From contig SVTL01000002.1 of NCBI GenBank assembly GCA_015063795.1, forward strand, positions 1 to 64,000: 64,000 bases of DNA, in the 5' to 3' direction. Position 1 is the first letter of the stretch. Every line of letters starts with the position of its first letter. The translations under genes were made by a program, and so were the position numbers. The notes under the pieces were generated by a model. That model had not been told where the DNA came from and ran no database searches. It was given only the letters and a program-made list of their open reading frames with translations. Source of the DNA: Oscillospiraceae bacterium. GTDB lineage: Bacteria; Bacillota; Clostridia; Oscillospirales; CAG-272. Below, one piece after another: positions 43,934 to 51,577 of this stretch.

Positions 43934-46327
43934 ATGAAAGCGATTCTGTCTTTTTTGCTGGCGATGAGCCTGCTGCTGTCCATGGCGGCCTGCACATCGA
44001 CTCAGCCGGGGCAAACGCCGTCCGATGATACATCGGAGGAGTCTGTTTTTGATCTGACCGCCGACGATTCGGTCGTCATCCGCGAGGAGCGAAGCGAGAC
44101 CAACAAACAAAATCCGCTGATCGTGGGCATTGCCGACGGCGACGGCGGACTCAATCCGCTGTATCTGGCAAAGGAGAGCGAGTATGACATCGCCTCTCTG
44201 CTGCACACCCCTCTTCTTGAGCTGTCCGCCGATGCGCTTCCCACCGCGGGGCTGACGGCGAATGCTCTTTGCTATTCCTATGCGGTCACCGATCACGAGG
44301 ACGGCAGCTCGTCCTATGACTTTATCCTGAAAAACGGCGTCAAGACCGCCGACGGCAAGGTGGTCGGTGCCGAGGATCTGTTAGCCACGCTGTACGTCAT
44401 GCTCGATCCGCTGTATGACGGAACGGTGACGCTGAACGCCATGGACATCCGCGGCCTGAAGGAGTATCTCTTCCAGCCGACCGGGGGCGAGAGCGCTTCC
44501 GATGCGGAACAGGCGCTGCGTGATCAGGCGCGGGCAAGACTGGATGCGGTGGTGGACGGCAGGAGCACCGATGCCGAGGCGATCGCGGTCGTGGACGGCT
44601 TTGTGCGCGATGCCATCGCTGCCGATGCCGAAACGCTGAAGAGCTATCTGAACGAAAACGGATGTGTGCCGGATATGAGCACGCTGGGGCTGTCGGGCTT
44701 CCCGGCAAATGTCCCGCATAAGCTGGCGCTGGCGGCTTATTTCGGCGCTTTGTGCTATGAAAATGAGACCTATCTCTTTGCGGATGAAAGCGGTCTTTCC
44801 GACGAGAAGAGAGAGGATTATACGCTCGAACAGATCATCGACGGCTGTGCTGCCTATGTGAAGGCGGCCATGTCCCCTGCCTCCTTTGACAAGCGTTACG
44901 ACTGGAACTGCGTGACCGACAACGGAGAAGGGAACCGTTCGCTGGAGGCGCTTTACCGTGCCGGCTATGCCAAGCGCATGGAGGAAACGTCTTTCCCCGT
45001 CAAGAGCATTTCGGGACTGGAAAAGGGGCTTGTCACCTGTGAGGACGGCATCGTCCGCGAAAGCGTTACGCTGACACTGAACAGCATCAACAGCAACGCC
45101 CCCTGGACCTTCAATTTCTTTGTCCTTTCCAAGGATGTTTTTGCCTTCGGCACAGGCGATACGAGGCTGAATGCGGTCGGTCTCCCCTTTGCCTCCGAGG
45201 CGTTTATGAGCCGCATCCGCACGCTGGAGCTGACAAGCGGCACCGGTCCCTACCGTCTGGACCTGCGCGAAAACGGCGAGATCCATCTTTCGGCCAACGA
45301 GTCCTTCTTCTTAGGGCGTTCGGAGGTAAAAACGCTGATCCTGCGCGAGGTATCGCAGACCGACAGCTTTGAAAAGGTGATGAGCGGCGAGATCCATTTT
45401 GCCAAAACAACCGCCTCCTCCGATAAGATCACAAAGCTGAAGAGCGATGCCAAGTATGCAGGCATGGGATATTTGACCGTGGATTTTCTCGGCTATGGCT
45501 ACATCGGTCTCAATCCCGCACTGATCGATACGGTACAGGAGCGACGCGCGCTGATCAGCACCATGGACACCTCGCTGTCCCTGCTGTCGTATACCGCTGA
45601 TCTGGCGGAGACCATTCACCGTCCCAATACGCTCAATTCCTGGACATATCCCGACGGCGCTGATGCCTATTATCCCTATGACGAAAGCGGCGAAACGGCC
45701 AAGGCCCTCTTCCTTGAGGCAGGCTTTGTGTATAAGGATGAAAAAATGCTGGATGCCGACGGCCACCAGCTCTCCTATGTCTATACGCTGGCAACCGACC
45801 TGAACAAGCACCCCGCCGGACGGACCTTCCTCAAATCCAAGGAGATCCTGGAAAAGGTGGGCGTGCGTGTGGAGATCGTCACCGACGAGGCTCTGGCCGA
45901 TGTGCTCATCGAGGGCGATACGGCGGTGTGGGCGGCGGCATGGACCTCCTCGGCCGATGCGGACGTGTTCTCGATCTATTGCTCGGATAAGAAGCTGAAC
46001 ACCTCCTCGGATCTTCCCAATGTCTTCGGACTCTTCCGCCTGTTTGAAAGCGGGAGCGAGGAGGAGAAGGCCATCTGCATCGAGATCAACGAAACGCTGT
46101 ATGCGATCCGCCGCACCAGCGACATCAAATCGCGCAAGGCTCTCTACCGCACGCTGTATGACAAGATCATGGAGCTGGGCGTGGAGCTTCCCACCTATCA
46201 GAAGAAGGATCTGTATGTCTATAACCGCGCCGTGATCGACGAAAGCACGGTCCTTCCGCAGGAGAAATGCGGGTATTTCCTCCTCCCCACCGACCGCCTC
46301 TGGCAGATCCGCCTGCTGGGAAACTGA
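43934..46327 (+). CDS. Family-5-type extracellular solute-binding lipoprotein
   Basis: A 797-aa lipoprotein; typical oligopeptide-binding proteins are 500-600 aa. Signal helix and lipobox SMAAC (Cys about residue 19). Family-5 features are NPLYLAKESEYDIASLLHTPLLEL, FILKNGVKTADGKVVGAEDLLATLYVMLDP and TGPYRLDLRENGEI, then the closing LPTYQKKDLYVYNRAVID. Extra length comes from a helical insertion (about 185-330). No permease or ATPase genes are adjacent. Start at ATG 43934 with GAGGAG upstream. Peptide binding is inferred from the family only. Confidence 0.85.
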   Translation: MKAILSFLLAMSLLLSMAACTSTQPGQTPSDDTSEESVFDLTADDSVVIREERSETNKQNPLIVGIADGDGGLNPLYLAKESEYDIASLLHTPLLELSADALPTAGLTANALCYSYAVTDHEDGSSSYDFILKNGVKTADGKVVGAEDLLATLYVMLDPLYDGTVTLNAMDIRGLKEYLFQPTGGESASDAEQALRDQARARLDAVVDGRSTDAEAIAVVDGFVRDAIAADAETLKSYLNENGCVPDMSTLGLSGFPANVPHKLALAAYFGALCYENETYLFADESGLSDEKREDYTLEQIIDGCAAYVKAAMSPASFDKRYDWNCVTDNGEGNRSLEALYRAGYAKRMEETSFPVKSISGLEKGLVTCEDGIVRESVTLTLNSINSNAPWTFNFFVLSKDVFAFGTGDTRLNAVGLPFASEAFMSRIRTLELTSGTGPYRLDLRENGEIHLSANESFFLGRSEVKTLILREVSQTDSFEKVMSGEIHFAKTTASSDKITKLKSDAKYAGMGYLTVDFLGYGYIGLNPALIDTVQERRALISTMDTSLSLLSYTADLAETIHRPNTLNSWTYPDGADAYYPYDESGETAKALFLEAGFVYKDEKMLDADGHQLSYVYTLATDLNKHPAGRTFLKSKEILEKVGVRVEIVTDEALADVLIEGDTAVWAAAWTSSADADVFSIYCSDKKLNTSSDLPNVFGLFRLFESGSEEEKAICIEINETLYAIRRTSDIKSRKALYRTLYDKIMELGVELPTYQKKDLYVYNRAVIDESTVLPQEKCGYFLLPTDRLWQIRLLGN

Positions 46328-46345
46328 AACGAATACACATAAGGA

Positions 46346-46380
46346 AAGCCCCCGTTTTTCGTGAACGAGGGCTTTTGTTT
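46346..46380 (+). terminator. Terminator of the HAD/lipoprotein transcript
   Basis: Stem AAGCCCCCGTT/AACGAGGGCTT, 7-base loop, then TTTGTTTT. It sits just before the convergent permease gene ending at 46385 and may also serve that side. Confidence 0.85.
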
Positions 46381-46384
46381 TGGC

Positions 46385-47020
46385 TTATAATTCTCTTTTT
46401 TGATAAAACACCACCGAAAGATACCAGGAAAGGGCATAGAGTGCGATGCCGATGAGGCAGATGGTTGGCAAAACGGGCAGGAGGGAGGCTGCAAGCACTT
46501 GCTCTCCGAAGCGCTTGGCAAACAGATTGGCGAACAGGATGCTCATCGCGCAGACCACACCGATCATCACCGAGTAGGCGATGCGCCCCTTTTCCACGCC
46601 TTTTTTGAACATAAACGGCAGGGTGATGGAGGAGGAGATCATCGACAGGATCAGAAGAAGAAGCATCATCGCCAGATAGTCGCCGAAGCGAAAACTCCCT
46701 CTCATCTGCAAACGGATCGCCTGCACGATACCGCTGACAAGAATTGTGGCTCCCTGCGTCATCAATCCGATCAGATATTTTCCGCTGACGATCTGTTTGC
46801 GGGTATAGGGCATGGTTTCGCTATACAGGCACCAGCGGCTTCTTTCGTCGTAGCCGAGGAGATTGACGGGGATCATGCCGCAGAGAATGCAGGGATAGAA
46901 AACAAAAAACAGATTTTCATCGCTGAAAAAGGATATCACGAGGAAAACGACCGCGAGGAAAAGATAAGCGCGGCAGTATGTTTTCATCATGTACCAATCC
47001 TTCAGAAGAAGTCCCTTCAT
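46385..47020 (-). CDS. ABC-2 type transporter permease
   Basis: A 211-aa membrane protein with about six hydrophobic segments. It starts MKGLLLKDWYMMKTYCRAYLFLAVVFLVISFF. The conserved ERSRWCLYSETMPYTRKQIVSGKYLIGL loop after helix 2 is typical of ABC-2 permeases linked to GntR/YtrA regulators. It follows the ATPase gene by one base. It is the last gene of the second GntR-ABC operon. Confidence 0.88.
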   Translation of the reverse strand: MKGLLLKDWYMMKTYCRAYLFLAVVFLVISFFSDENLFFVFYPCILCGMIPVNLLGYDERSRWCLYSETMPYTRKQIVSGKYLIGLMTQGATILVSGIVQAIRLQMRGSFRFGDYLAMMLLLLILSMISSSITLPFMFKKGVEKGRIAYSVMIGVVCAMSILFANLFAKRFGEQVLAASLLPVLPTICLIGIALYALSWYLSVVFYQKREL

Positions 47021-47021
47021 C

Positions 47022-47864
47022 TCAGCTACCCCCTTTCATCATAAACACGAACAGCTCCTCAAGGCTGATCGGATTGACCTTGATCGCATCGGGAACGTCC
47101 TGCCGCTTCATCAGCAGCTCAACGCCGTAGGGCGTTTCTTTTTTGCAGCGAATGGGCTTGCCGTCGAAGAAAGAGAACTGCTCTTTCGTGCAGAAAACCG
47201 TGCCGTATTCGCTCAAAAGCCGATCCTTTTCCTCGCAGAGCAGAAGCGTTCCCTTGTGAAGAAAGGCCGCATAGTCGCAGATCTTTTCCAGATCGGTGAC
47301 GATGTGTGAGGAGATGAGGATCGAATGGGATTCGTCTCTTGTAAACTCAGATAACATTTCCACCACTTCGTCGCGGACAACGGGATCCAGTCCGTTGGTC
47401 GGCTCATCGAGGAGAAGAAGCTTGGCGTGGTGGGAGAGGGCAATGGCGATGCCGAGCTTTGTTTTCATCCCGCGGGAAAAATCCTTGAAGGGCTTGTGTT
47501 CGGGCAGAGACATTTTTTTGAGCAGACGGTCGTATTCTCCCTCATCCCAGCGGGCGAAGGTGTTTTTCATGACCTTCCCAACCTGCTTTGCCGTCAGGCA
47601 TTCGGGGAGCCCGATCTCGTCGGTCACAACGCCGACATCCTCTTTGATCTGATGGCTGTCGCTCACGCTGTCCTTGCCGAGGATGGTGATGCTTCCGCTT
47701 TCCTTGGCGATCATGTTCAGCATCAGCTTGAACAGCGTGCTTTTGCCCGCTCCGTTTTCGCCGATCAGCCCCATGATACAGCCCTGCGGCAGGGAGAGAC
47801 TGACATCGTCGAGAAGAAAGCCGGGAAAGGCTTTTTTCAGATTTTGAATGTCAATGGCATTCAT
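47022..47864 (-). CDS. ABC transporter ATP-binding protein
   Basis: A 280-aa nucleotide-binding subunit. Walker A is GLIGENGAGKSTLFKLML, the signature FSRGMKTKLGIAIAL and Walker B LLLLDEPTNGLDP, with the switch His in ISSHIVTDLEK. A C-terminal extension of about 60 residues follows the core, as in YtrB-like proteins. It overlaps the GntR stop by four bases. Confidence 0.93.
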   Translation of the reverse strand: MNAIDIQNLKKAFPGFLLDDVSLSLPQGCIMGLIGENGAGKSTLFKLMLNMIAKESGSITILGKDSVSDSHQIKEDVGVVTDEIGLPECLTAKQVGKVMKNTFARWDEGEYDRLLKKMSLPEHKPFKDFSRGMKTKLGIAIALSHHAKLLLLDEPTNGLDPVVRDEVVEMLSEFTRDESHSILISSHIVTDLEKICDYAAFLHKGTLLLCEEKDRLLSEYGTVFCTKEQFSFFDGKPIRCKKETPYGVELLMKRQDVPDAIKVNPISLEELFVFMMKGGS

Positions 47865-48238
47865 TGTTTTTCCTCCATTTCAAATGCGATCATTTCGGCA
47901 ATGTCCTCCTTGCTCAATTGGCAGGACACAGCCAGCTTGGCGATCTGCGCGATGTGTTCTTCGATCTTCTTCAGATTTTCTTCCCGCAAAAGCGCAGTGT
48001 TCTTTCTCGCCACAAAGCAGCCTTTGCCGGGGAGCGTGTAGAGAAAGCCCTCCTTTTCCAGCTCTTCATAGGCGCGCTTGGTGGTGATGAAGCTGATGCG
48101 GAGATCCTTGGCCAGCCCGCGGATGGAGGGAAGCATCTCGTCCTCCTTCAGCTCGCCGCCGATGATCTGCGCTTTGATCTGAGAATAGATCTGATTGTAG
48201 ATCGGCTCGCCGCTCTTGTTGTCGATAAAGAGATTCAC
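47861..48238 (-). CDS. GntR family transcriptional regulator, YtrA type (second copy)
   Basis: A 125-aa regulator with winged helix-turn-helix GEPIYNQIYSQIKAQIIGGELKEDEMLPSIRGLAKDLRISFITTKRAYEELE and a short C-terminal helical part. It is paralogous in design to the regulator at 36909 but clearly different in sequence, and its operator differs too. The start is GTG with GAGGG upstream. Its own promoter overlaps a perfect inverted repeat, which suggests autorepression. Confidence 0.92.
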   Translation of the reverse strand: MNLFIDNKSGEPIYNQIYSQIKAQIIGGELKEDEMLPSIRGLAKDLRISFITTKRAYEELEKEGFLYTLPGKGCFVARKNTALLREENLKKIEEHIAQIAKLAVSCQLSKEDIAEMIAFEMEEKQ

Positions 48239-48259
48239 GGAGTCACCCTCTTCTGTTAT

Positions 48260-48286
48260 AACTGTATATACCGATTATATACAGTT
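48260..48286. promoter_or_regulatory. Operator of the second GntR regulator
   Basis: A perfect 11-bp inverted repeat, AACTGTATATA, five bases, TATATACAGTT, covers the -10 of the minus-strand promoter. It resembles the operator at 36856-36877 in its CTGTA...TACAG ends but differs in the core and spacing. Confidence 0.75.
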
Positions 48287-48302
48287 TATCACGTTTTGTC
48301 AA
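48274..48302 (-). promoter_or_regulatory. Sigma-A promoter of the second GntR-ABC operon
   Basis: Minus strand: -35 TTGACA (48297-48302), 17-bp spacer, -10 TATAAT (48274-48279). The -10 and part of the spacer lie in the operator. Confidence 0.9.
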
Positions 48303-48349
48303 GCCCTTTGGCAAAAAAGGCAGGAAGGAAAAGAAAAAAGACGCTCTGC

Positions 48350-48377
48350 TTGACAAACGGGGAAAAATGGGTATAAT
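48350..48377 (+). promoter_or_regulatory. Sigma-A promoter of rnpB
   Basis: -35 TTGACA (48350-48355), 16-bp spacer, -10 TATAAT (48372-48377). It sits seven or so bases before the predicted RNA 5' end. Confidence 0.9.
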
Positions 48378-48382
48378 AAGAG

Positions 48383-48775
48383 GTAAGTACCGGGAAGCGC
48401 GGTCGCGCGATATCATGCCGAAAGGTCGTATCGTGAGGAAAGTCCGGGCTTCGCAGGGCAGGATAACGGATAACGTCCGCCGGAGGCGACTCCAGGGAAA
48501 GTGCAACAGAAAGCAACCGCCTCTCTTTTTGGGGAGGTAAGGGTGGAAAGGCGAGGTAAGAGCTCACCGGCGCGGATGGCAACACCGCGCAACTGTAAAC
48601 CCTATCCGAAGCAACACCGTATGCGGATTCGCTATAGCGACGGTTGGCCCGACCGATGTCCGCGGGTGGCAGCGGGATCTTGATCCCCGAGCAGCGATGG
48701 CAACATTCTGCAAAGATAGATGATCGCGGGGGGCTTTTGCCCCAACAGAACCCGGCTTACATTCCCGGTACCTAC
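48383..48775 (+). ncRNA. rnpB: RNase P RNA
   Basis: The catalytic RNA of RNase P, which matures tRNA 5' ends. Conserved region I GAGGAAAGTCCGGGCT (near 48434) and the matching ACAGAACCCGGCTTA (near 48745) are present. P1 forms from GTACCGGGA at the 5' end with TCCCGGTAC at the 3' end. GGGTGGAAAGGCGAGGTAAGAGCTCACCG is the familiar P10/P11 part. Length about 393 nt. The ends are set by the P1 helix and are approximate. No clear terminator follows. Confidence 0.96.
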
Positions 48776-48804
48776 TGCTTAAAATCCATTGTTGAGAGGC
48801 CGAT

Positions 48805-49137
48805 ATGCTCAAATACATCCGTTTTCTGCAACGACTCGGCAAAGAGAAGTATTACATCGCATCCGCCAAGCGGTATCTGCTGATGCCAATGGTCTGGTTT
48901 TGGGGAGTGATGTTCCTTCTCTTTTTGTTTTTCGGGGGCGATTCGTTTTCCTACACGGTCGGACCGATCCTGTTTCTGATGATCTGGCCGGCGGTCTGGT
49001 ACTCGCGTTTCTTTAAGATCTTCGGCTATAACCGCCTGTTTTACTATCTTCTGTTGGTGGGCGTTCTGCTTGTGTTGTGCTTCATAGGGCGGACGCTTCA
49101 CCCGATGCTGTTTGCGTTTCTCACGCAAATGCTGTGA
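48805..49137 (+). CDS. Small membrane protein of unknown function
   Basis: A 110-aa protein with three hydrophobic segments (about 28-45, 49-66, 77-97) and a basic head (MLKYIRFLQRLGKEKYYIASAKRYLL). I recognise no family. It begins 30 bases after rnpB, with GAGAGG upstream of the ATG. It ends 37 bases before the MutS-like gene, so it could be read from the rnpB promoter or with the next gene. The ORF is open on a strand with no competing gene, and the hydrophobic pattern looks real. Confidence 0.65.
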   Translation: MLKYIRFLQRLGKEKYYIASAKRYLLMPMVWFWGVMFLLFLFFGGDSFSYTVGPILFLMIWPAVWYSRFFKIFGYNRLFYYLLLVGVLLVLCFIGRTLHPMLFAFLTQML

Positions 49138-49174
49138 GGCAGAAGACCATGCGAATGCAAAGGAGTGGAAGACC

Positions 49175-50695
49175 ATGTTTGAGAATCTGATCCGCAAGGA
49201 TACCGAGGTCACATCGGGAAAGATGATGCCCTATCTTCGGGGCGTTTTTTCCGAGATGGGACTGGATAAGCTGCTGACGCGGGACGCGGCGGACTATTTC
49301 ACCACCGATGCGGACGTGATCCGTGAGCGGCAGGCGTTTTTCTGCGAGGAAAATGCCGCTTTGACCGATGCGCTGTTGCTGCTGGATGAGAAGCTGAAGG
49401 AATATGCCGAATACCGCACACCCAACAAGACCGAAACCGATCAGCTTTTCCGCCAGGTGGTGGACGCCGCTTTTTATGTGAAGCTGACCGATGCGCTGTA
49501 TGAAAAGGTGAAGCCGCTGGAGGGAAAGCTGGCGCAGGGCTCGGCAAAGGAGTTTGTTTCGTATGTGATCGCCGAGGCCGAGAGCGAGGCGTATAAAAAC
49601 TTCAGGCAGGGGCTGGAGACGGTGGCAGGCAACATCATGAACGTGAAGAGCGTCACCATCGGTGTCAACCTCAACTCCCAGCTTCGCCCGAAGGAGGCAG
49701 GGCTGGTGTCCATCAACACCGTCCCCTTCAAGTCGGGCGATCTTCTCGACCGTATCCTGCGGCTGGATTTTGTCCACGATGAATTTCACTGCATCAGTCC
49801 GCTGACCGCGGTGGCATCCTCTCTGCCCGATGAGCTTCAGCCTGTGGTCAACGAGGAGCTGAATGCGGCCTTGGCGCATATCCTCATCGATGCGCTGCGG
49901 AAGAGCCGCGCCCAGATCAGCCGCTATTTTTATGAAAAGATGGAGGTCTATGAGCGCATCAGCCGCGAGCTGACCTTCGTTCTGGCGGTCTATCGCTTCC
50001 TGGCGCGCATGAAGGAGGACGGCATTCCGCTCTGCGTGCCGACGGTCAGCGAGAACAACGAAACGCACATCCGCTCGCTGTATAATCCCTTCCTGCCCGA
50101 TGCCAGACGTGCGGACAAGATCGTGCCCAACGACGTGAATTTCGACAACAGCGGACGGCTGTATATCCTCACCGGTCCCAACAGCGGCGGCAAGACGGTG
50201 TATGTCAAGGCGGTGGCGACCGCTCAGCTGCTCTTCCAGCTGGGACTGCCCATTCCTGCCAAGAGCGCGGAGATGAAGATCATGGAGGGCGTGTTCCTCT
50301 TCTTCCCGCGCAATCAGGCCGAGAACAAATCCAGCGGACGGCTGGAGGAGGAATGCCGCCTGCTGGCCGACATCCTCAAGCTGGTCAACGAGAATACGCT
50401 GGTGCTGATGGACGAGACCTTTTCCTCCACCAGCGCCAAGGACGGCGCGGTGCTTGCCGAAAGCTGTCTGCAGAAGCTGCGGGCAAAGGGCTGTATGTGC
50501 ATCTTCTCCACCCACATCCATGAGCTGGCGGGACAGGTGGAGCGCATGAACGCCGTCGGCGGCGGAAACGACCGCATTGACCTGCTGGCCGCCGAGATCC
50601 GCGACACGCTCCGTACCTACCGCATCCTGCGCGGCTACACCGACGGAACCAGCGACGCGAAGACCATTGCCGCCAAGTACGGACTGCTGTCCTGA
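49175..50695 (+). CDS. MutS-like ATPase (short form)
   Basis: A 506-aa protein with a helical core (about 1-300) and a C-terminal MutS-type ATPase. Walker A is TGPNSGGKTVYVKAVA, Walker B LVLMDETFSSTS, and the closing motif FSTHIHELAG. The mismatch-reading domain I of MutS and the Smr domain of MutS2 are both absent. It is therefore neither MutS1 nor MutS2, but one of the uncharacterised MutS-related clades. I start at ATG 49175 with AAAGGAG upstream. The track's earlier start overlaps the preceding gene. Function is open. Confidence 0.85.
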   Translation: MFENLIRKDTEVTSGKMMPYLRGVFSEMGLDKLLTRDAADYFTTDADVIRERQAFFCEENAALTDALLLLDEKLKEYAEYRTPNKTETDQLFRQVVDAAFYVKLTDALYEKVKPLEGKLAQGSAKEFVSYVIAEAESEAYKNFRQGLETVAGNIMNVKSVTIGVNLNSQLRPKEAGLVSINTVPFKSGDLLDRILRLDFVHDEFHCISPLTAVASSLPDELQPVVNEELNAALAHILIDALRKSRAQISRYFYEKMEVYERISRELTFVLAVYRFLARMKEDGIPLCVPTVSENNETHIRSLYNPFLPDARRADKIVPNDVNFDNSGRLYILTGPNSGGKTVYVKAVATAQLLFQLGLPIPAKSAEMKIMEGVFLFFPRNQAENKSSGRLEEECRLLADILKLVNENTLVLMDETFSSTSAKDGAVLAESCLQKLRAKGCMCIFSTHIHELAGQVERMNAVGGGNDRIDLLAAEIRDTLRTYRILRGYTDGTSDAKTIAAKYGLLS

Positions 50696-50707
50696 ACCGT
50701 TCCCCAA

Positions 50708-50761
50708 TTCGGAACGAAAGGCTTTTATTCCGAACGAAAAGCTTGTATAAACTTGTATAAA
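50708..50761. repeat. Cluster of short direct and inverted repeats
   Basis: GAACGAAARGCTT occurs at 50712-50724 and 50732-50744, exactly 20 bases apart. TTCGGAA (50708) and TTCCGAA (50728) form an inverted repeat. CTTGTATAAA then occurs twice in tandem (50742-50761). The cluster lies between the MutS-like gene and yunB. Confidence 0.75.
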
Positions 50762-50814
50762 GAAGAAAAACGGAAGAAAACGGACGCAAAACAAGAAGCA
50801 AAGAAGAACCAAAA

Positions 50815-50853
50815 ATCCCCCGACGGCATAACCTGCTATCGGGGGTGTTTTTT
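50815..50853 (+). terminator. Terminator-like hairpin abutting the yunB start
   Basis: Stem CCCCCGA (50817-50823) with TCGGGGG (50839-50845), 15-base loop, then TGTTTTTTT. The T run ends in the TTG proposed as the yunB start. The GGGGGTG of the 3' arm is the only SD-like stretch in reach. Confidence 0.7.
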
Positions 50854-51566
50854 TGAAAAATCGAGCCAAACGACTGCTTTTGAGGGTGTTTTTATACCTT
50901 TTTCTCCTCTTTTCGCTTCTTCTTTTGCTGGGCGGCTGCGTGGGAGGCAGGCTCAGACGGCAAACGCTGTCCTGCGCCATTCCCGCGGTGAAAAACGAGG
51001 TGACACGGCGGATCAGCCGCGAGGCGGAGAAGGCCTTGGAGGCAGAGGAGAGCGACTTTCTCTCGGCGCTCACACGGGATGCGGAGGGACAGGTAACCTC
51101 GCTTTCGGTCAACATGGCGGCGGTCAATCGGGTGAAGAACCGCCTGACCGAGGCGCTGACCGCCTCAAACGGGGGAGCAGGGAAGGAGAGCGCCGCTTTT
51201 ATGAAGGTAGGCATTCCCTTGGGCAATCTGTTCGGAACGCTCCTTCTGTCGGGCAAAGGACCTCTTTTCGAGATCCGTCTGCAGCAGAGCGGTGCTTTGA
51301 AGACCGATATCGCCAGCGAGTTTGCCGACGCGGGCATCAACCAGACGCTGCACCGTGTTTTTCTGACCGTGGAGAGCGAGTATCTGCTGATCCTGCCGCT
51401 GAAGAGCGAGAGCGTCAGCGTCAAAACCGATGTGCTTCTCTCCGAGACGGTCATTGTGGGCCGCGTTCCCGATGCCTTCACCGATATTTCGCGCTTCAGC
51501 GAGGATTCGGCGGAGGAGCTGATCATCGATGACATCTACGATTACGGCGCCTCGCTGACCGAGTGA
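50853..51566 (+). CDS. yunB: Sporulation protein YunB
   Basis: A 237-aa protein with one N-terminal membrane helix (LLLRVFLYLFLLFSLLLLLGG) and an outer domain. The YunB signature is clear: VGIPLGNLFGTLLLSGKGPLFEIRL, then FADAGINQTLHRVFLTVESEYLLILPL and SETVIVGRVPDAF. YunB is made in the mother cell under sigma-E in Bacillus; its mechanism is not known. The start TTG lies in the T run of a hairpin and has only a weak SD, so the exact start is unsure. It converges with the dipeptidase gene, 11 bases apart. Confidence 0.92.
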   Translation: MKNRAKRLLLRVFLYLFLLFSLLLLLGGCVGGRLRRQTLSCAIPAVKNEVTRRISREAEKALEAEESDFLSALTRDAEGQVTSLSVNMAAVNRVKNRLTEALTASNGGAGKESAAFMKVGIPLGNLFGTLLLSGKGPLFEIRLQQSGALKTDIASEFADAGINQTLHRVFLTVESEYLLILPLKSESVSVKTDVLLSETVIVGRVPDAFTDISRFSEDSAEELIIDDIYDYGASLTE

Positions 51567-51577
51567 GGAAACGCAGG

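Noticed and set aside
48564-48842. Minus-strand 92-aa ORF
   Set aside because: It lies inside the RNase P RNA on the opposite strand and has no coding features.
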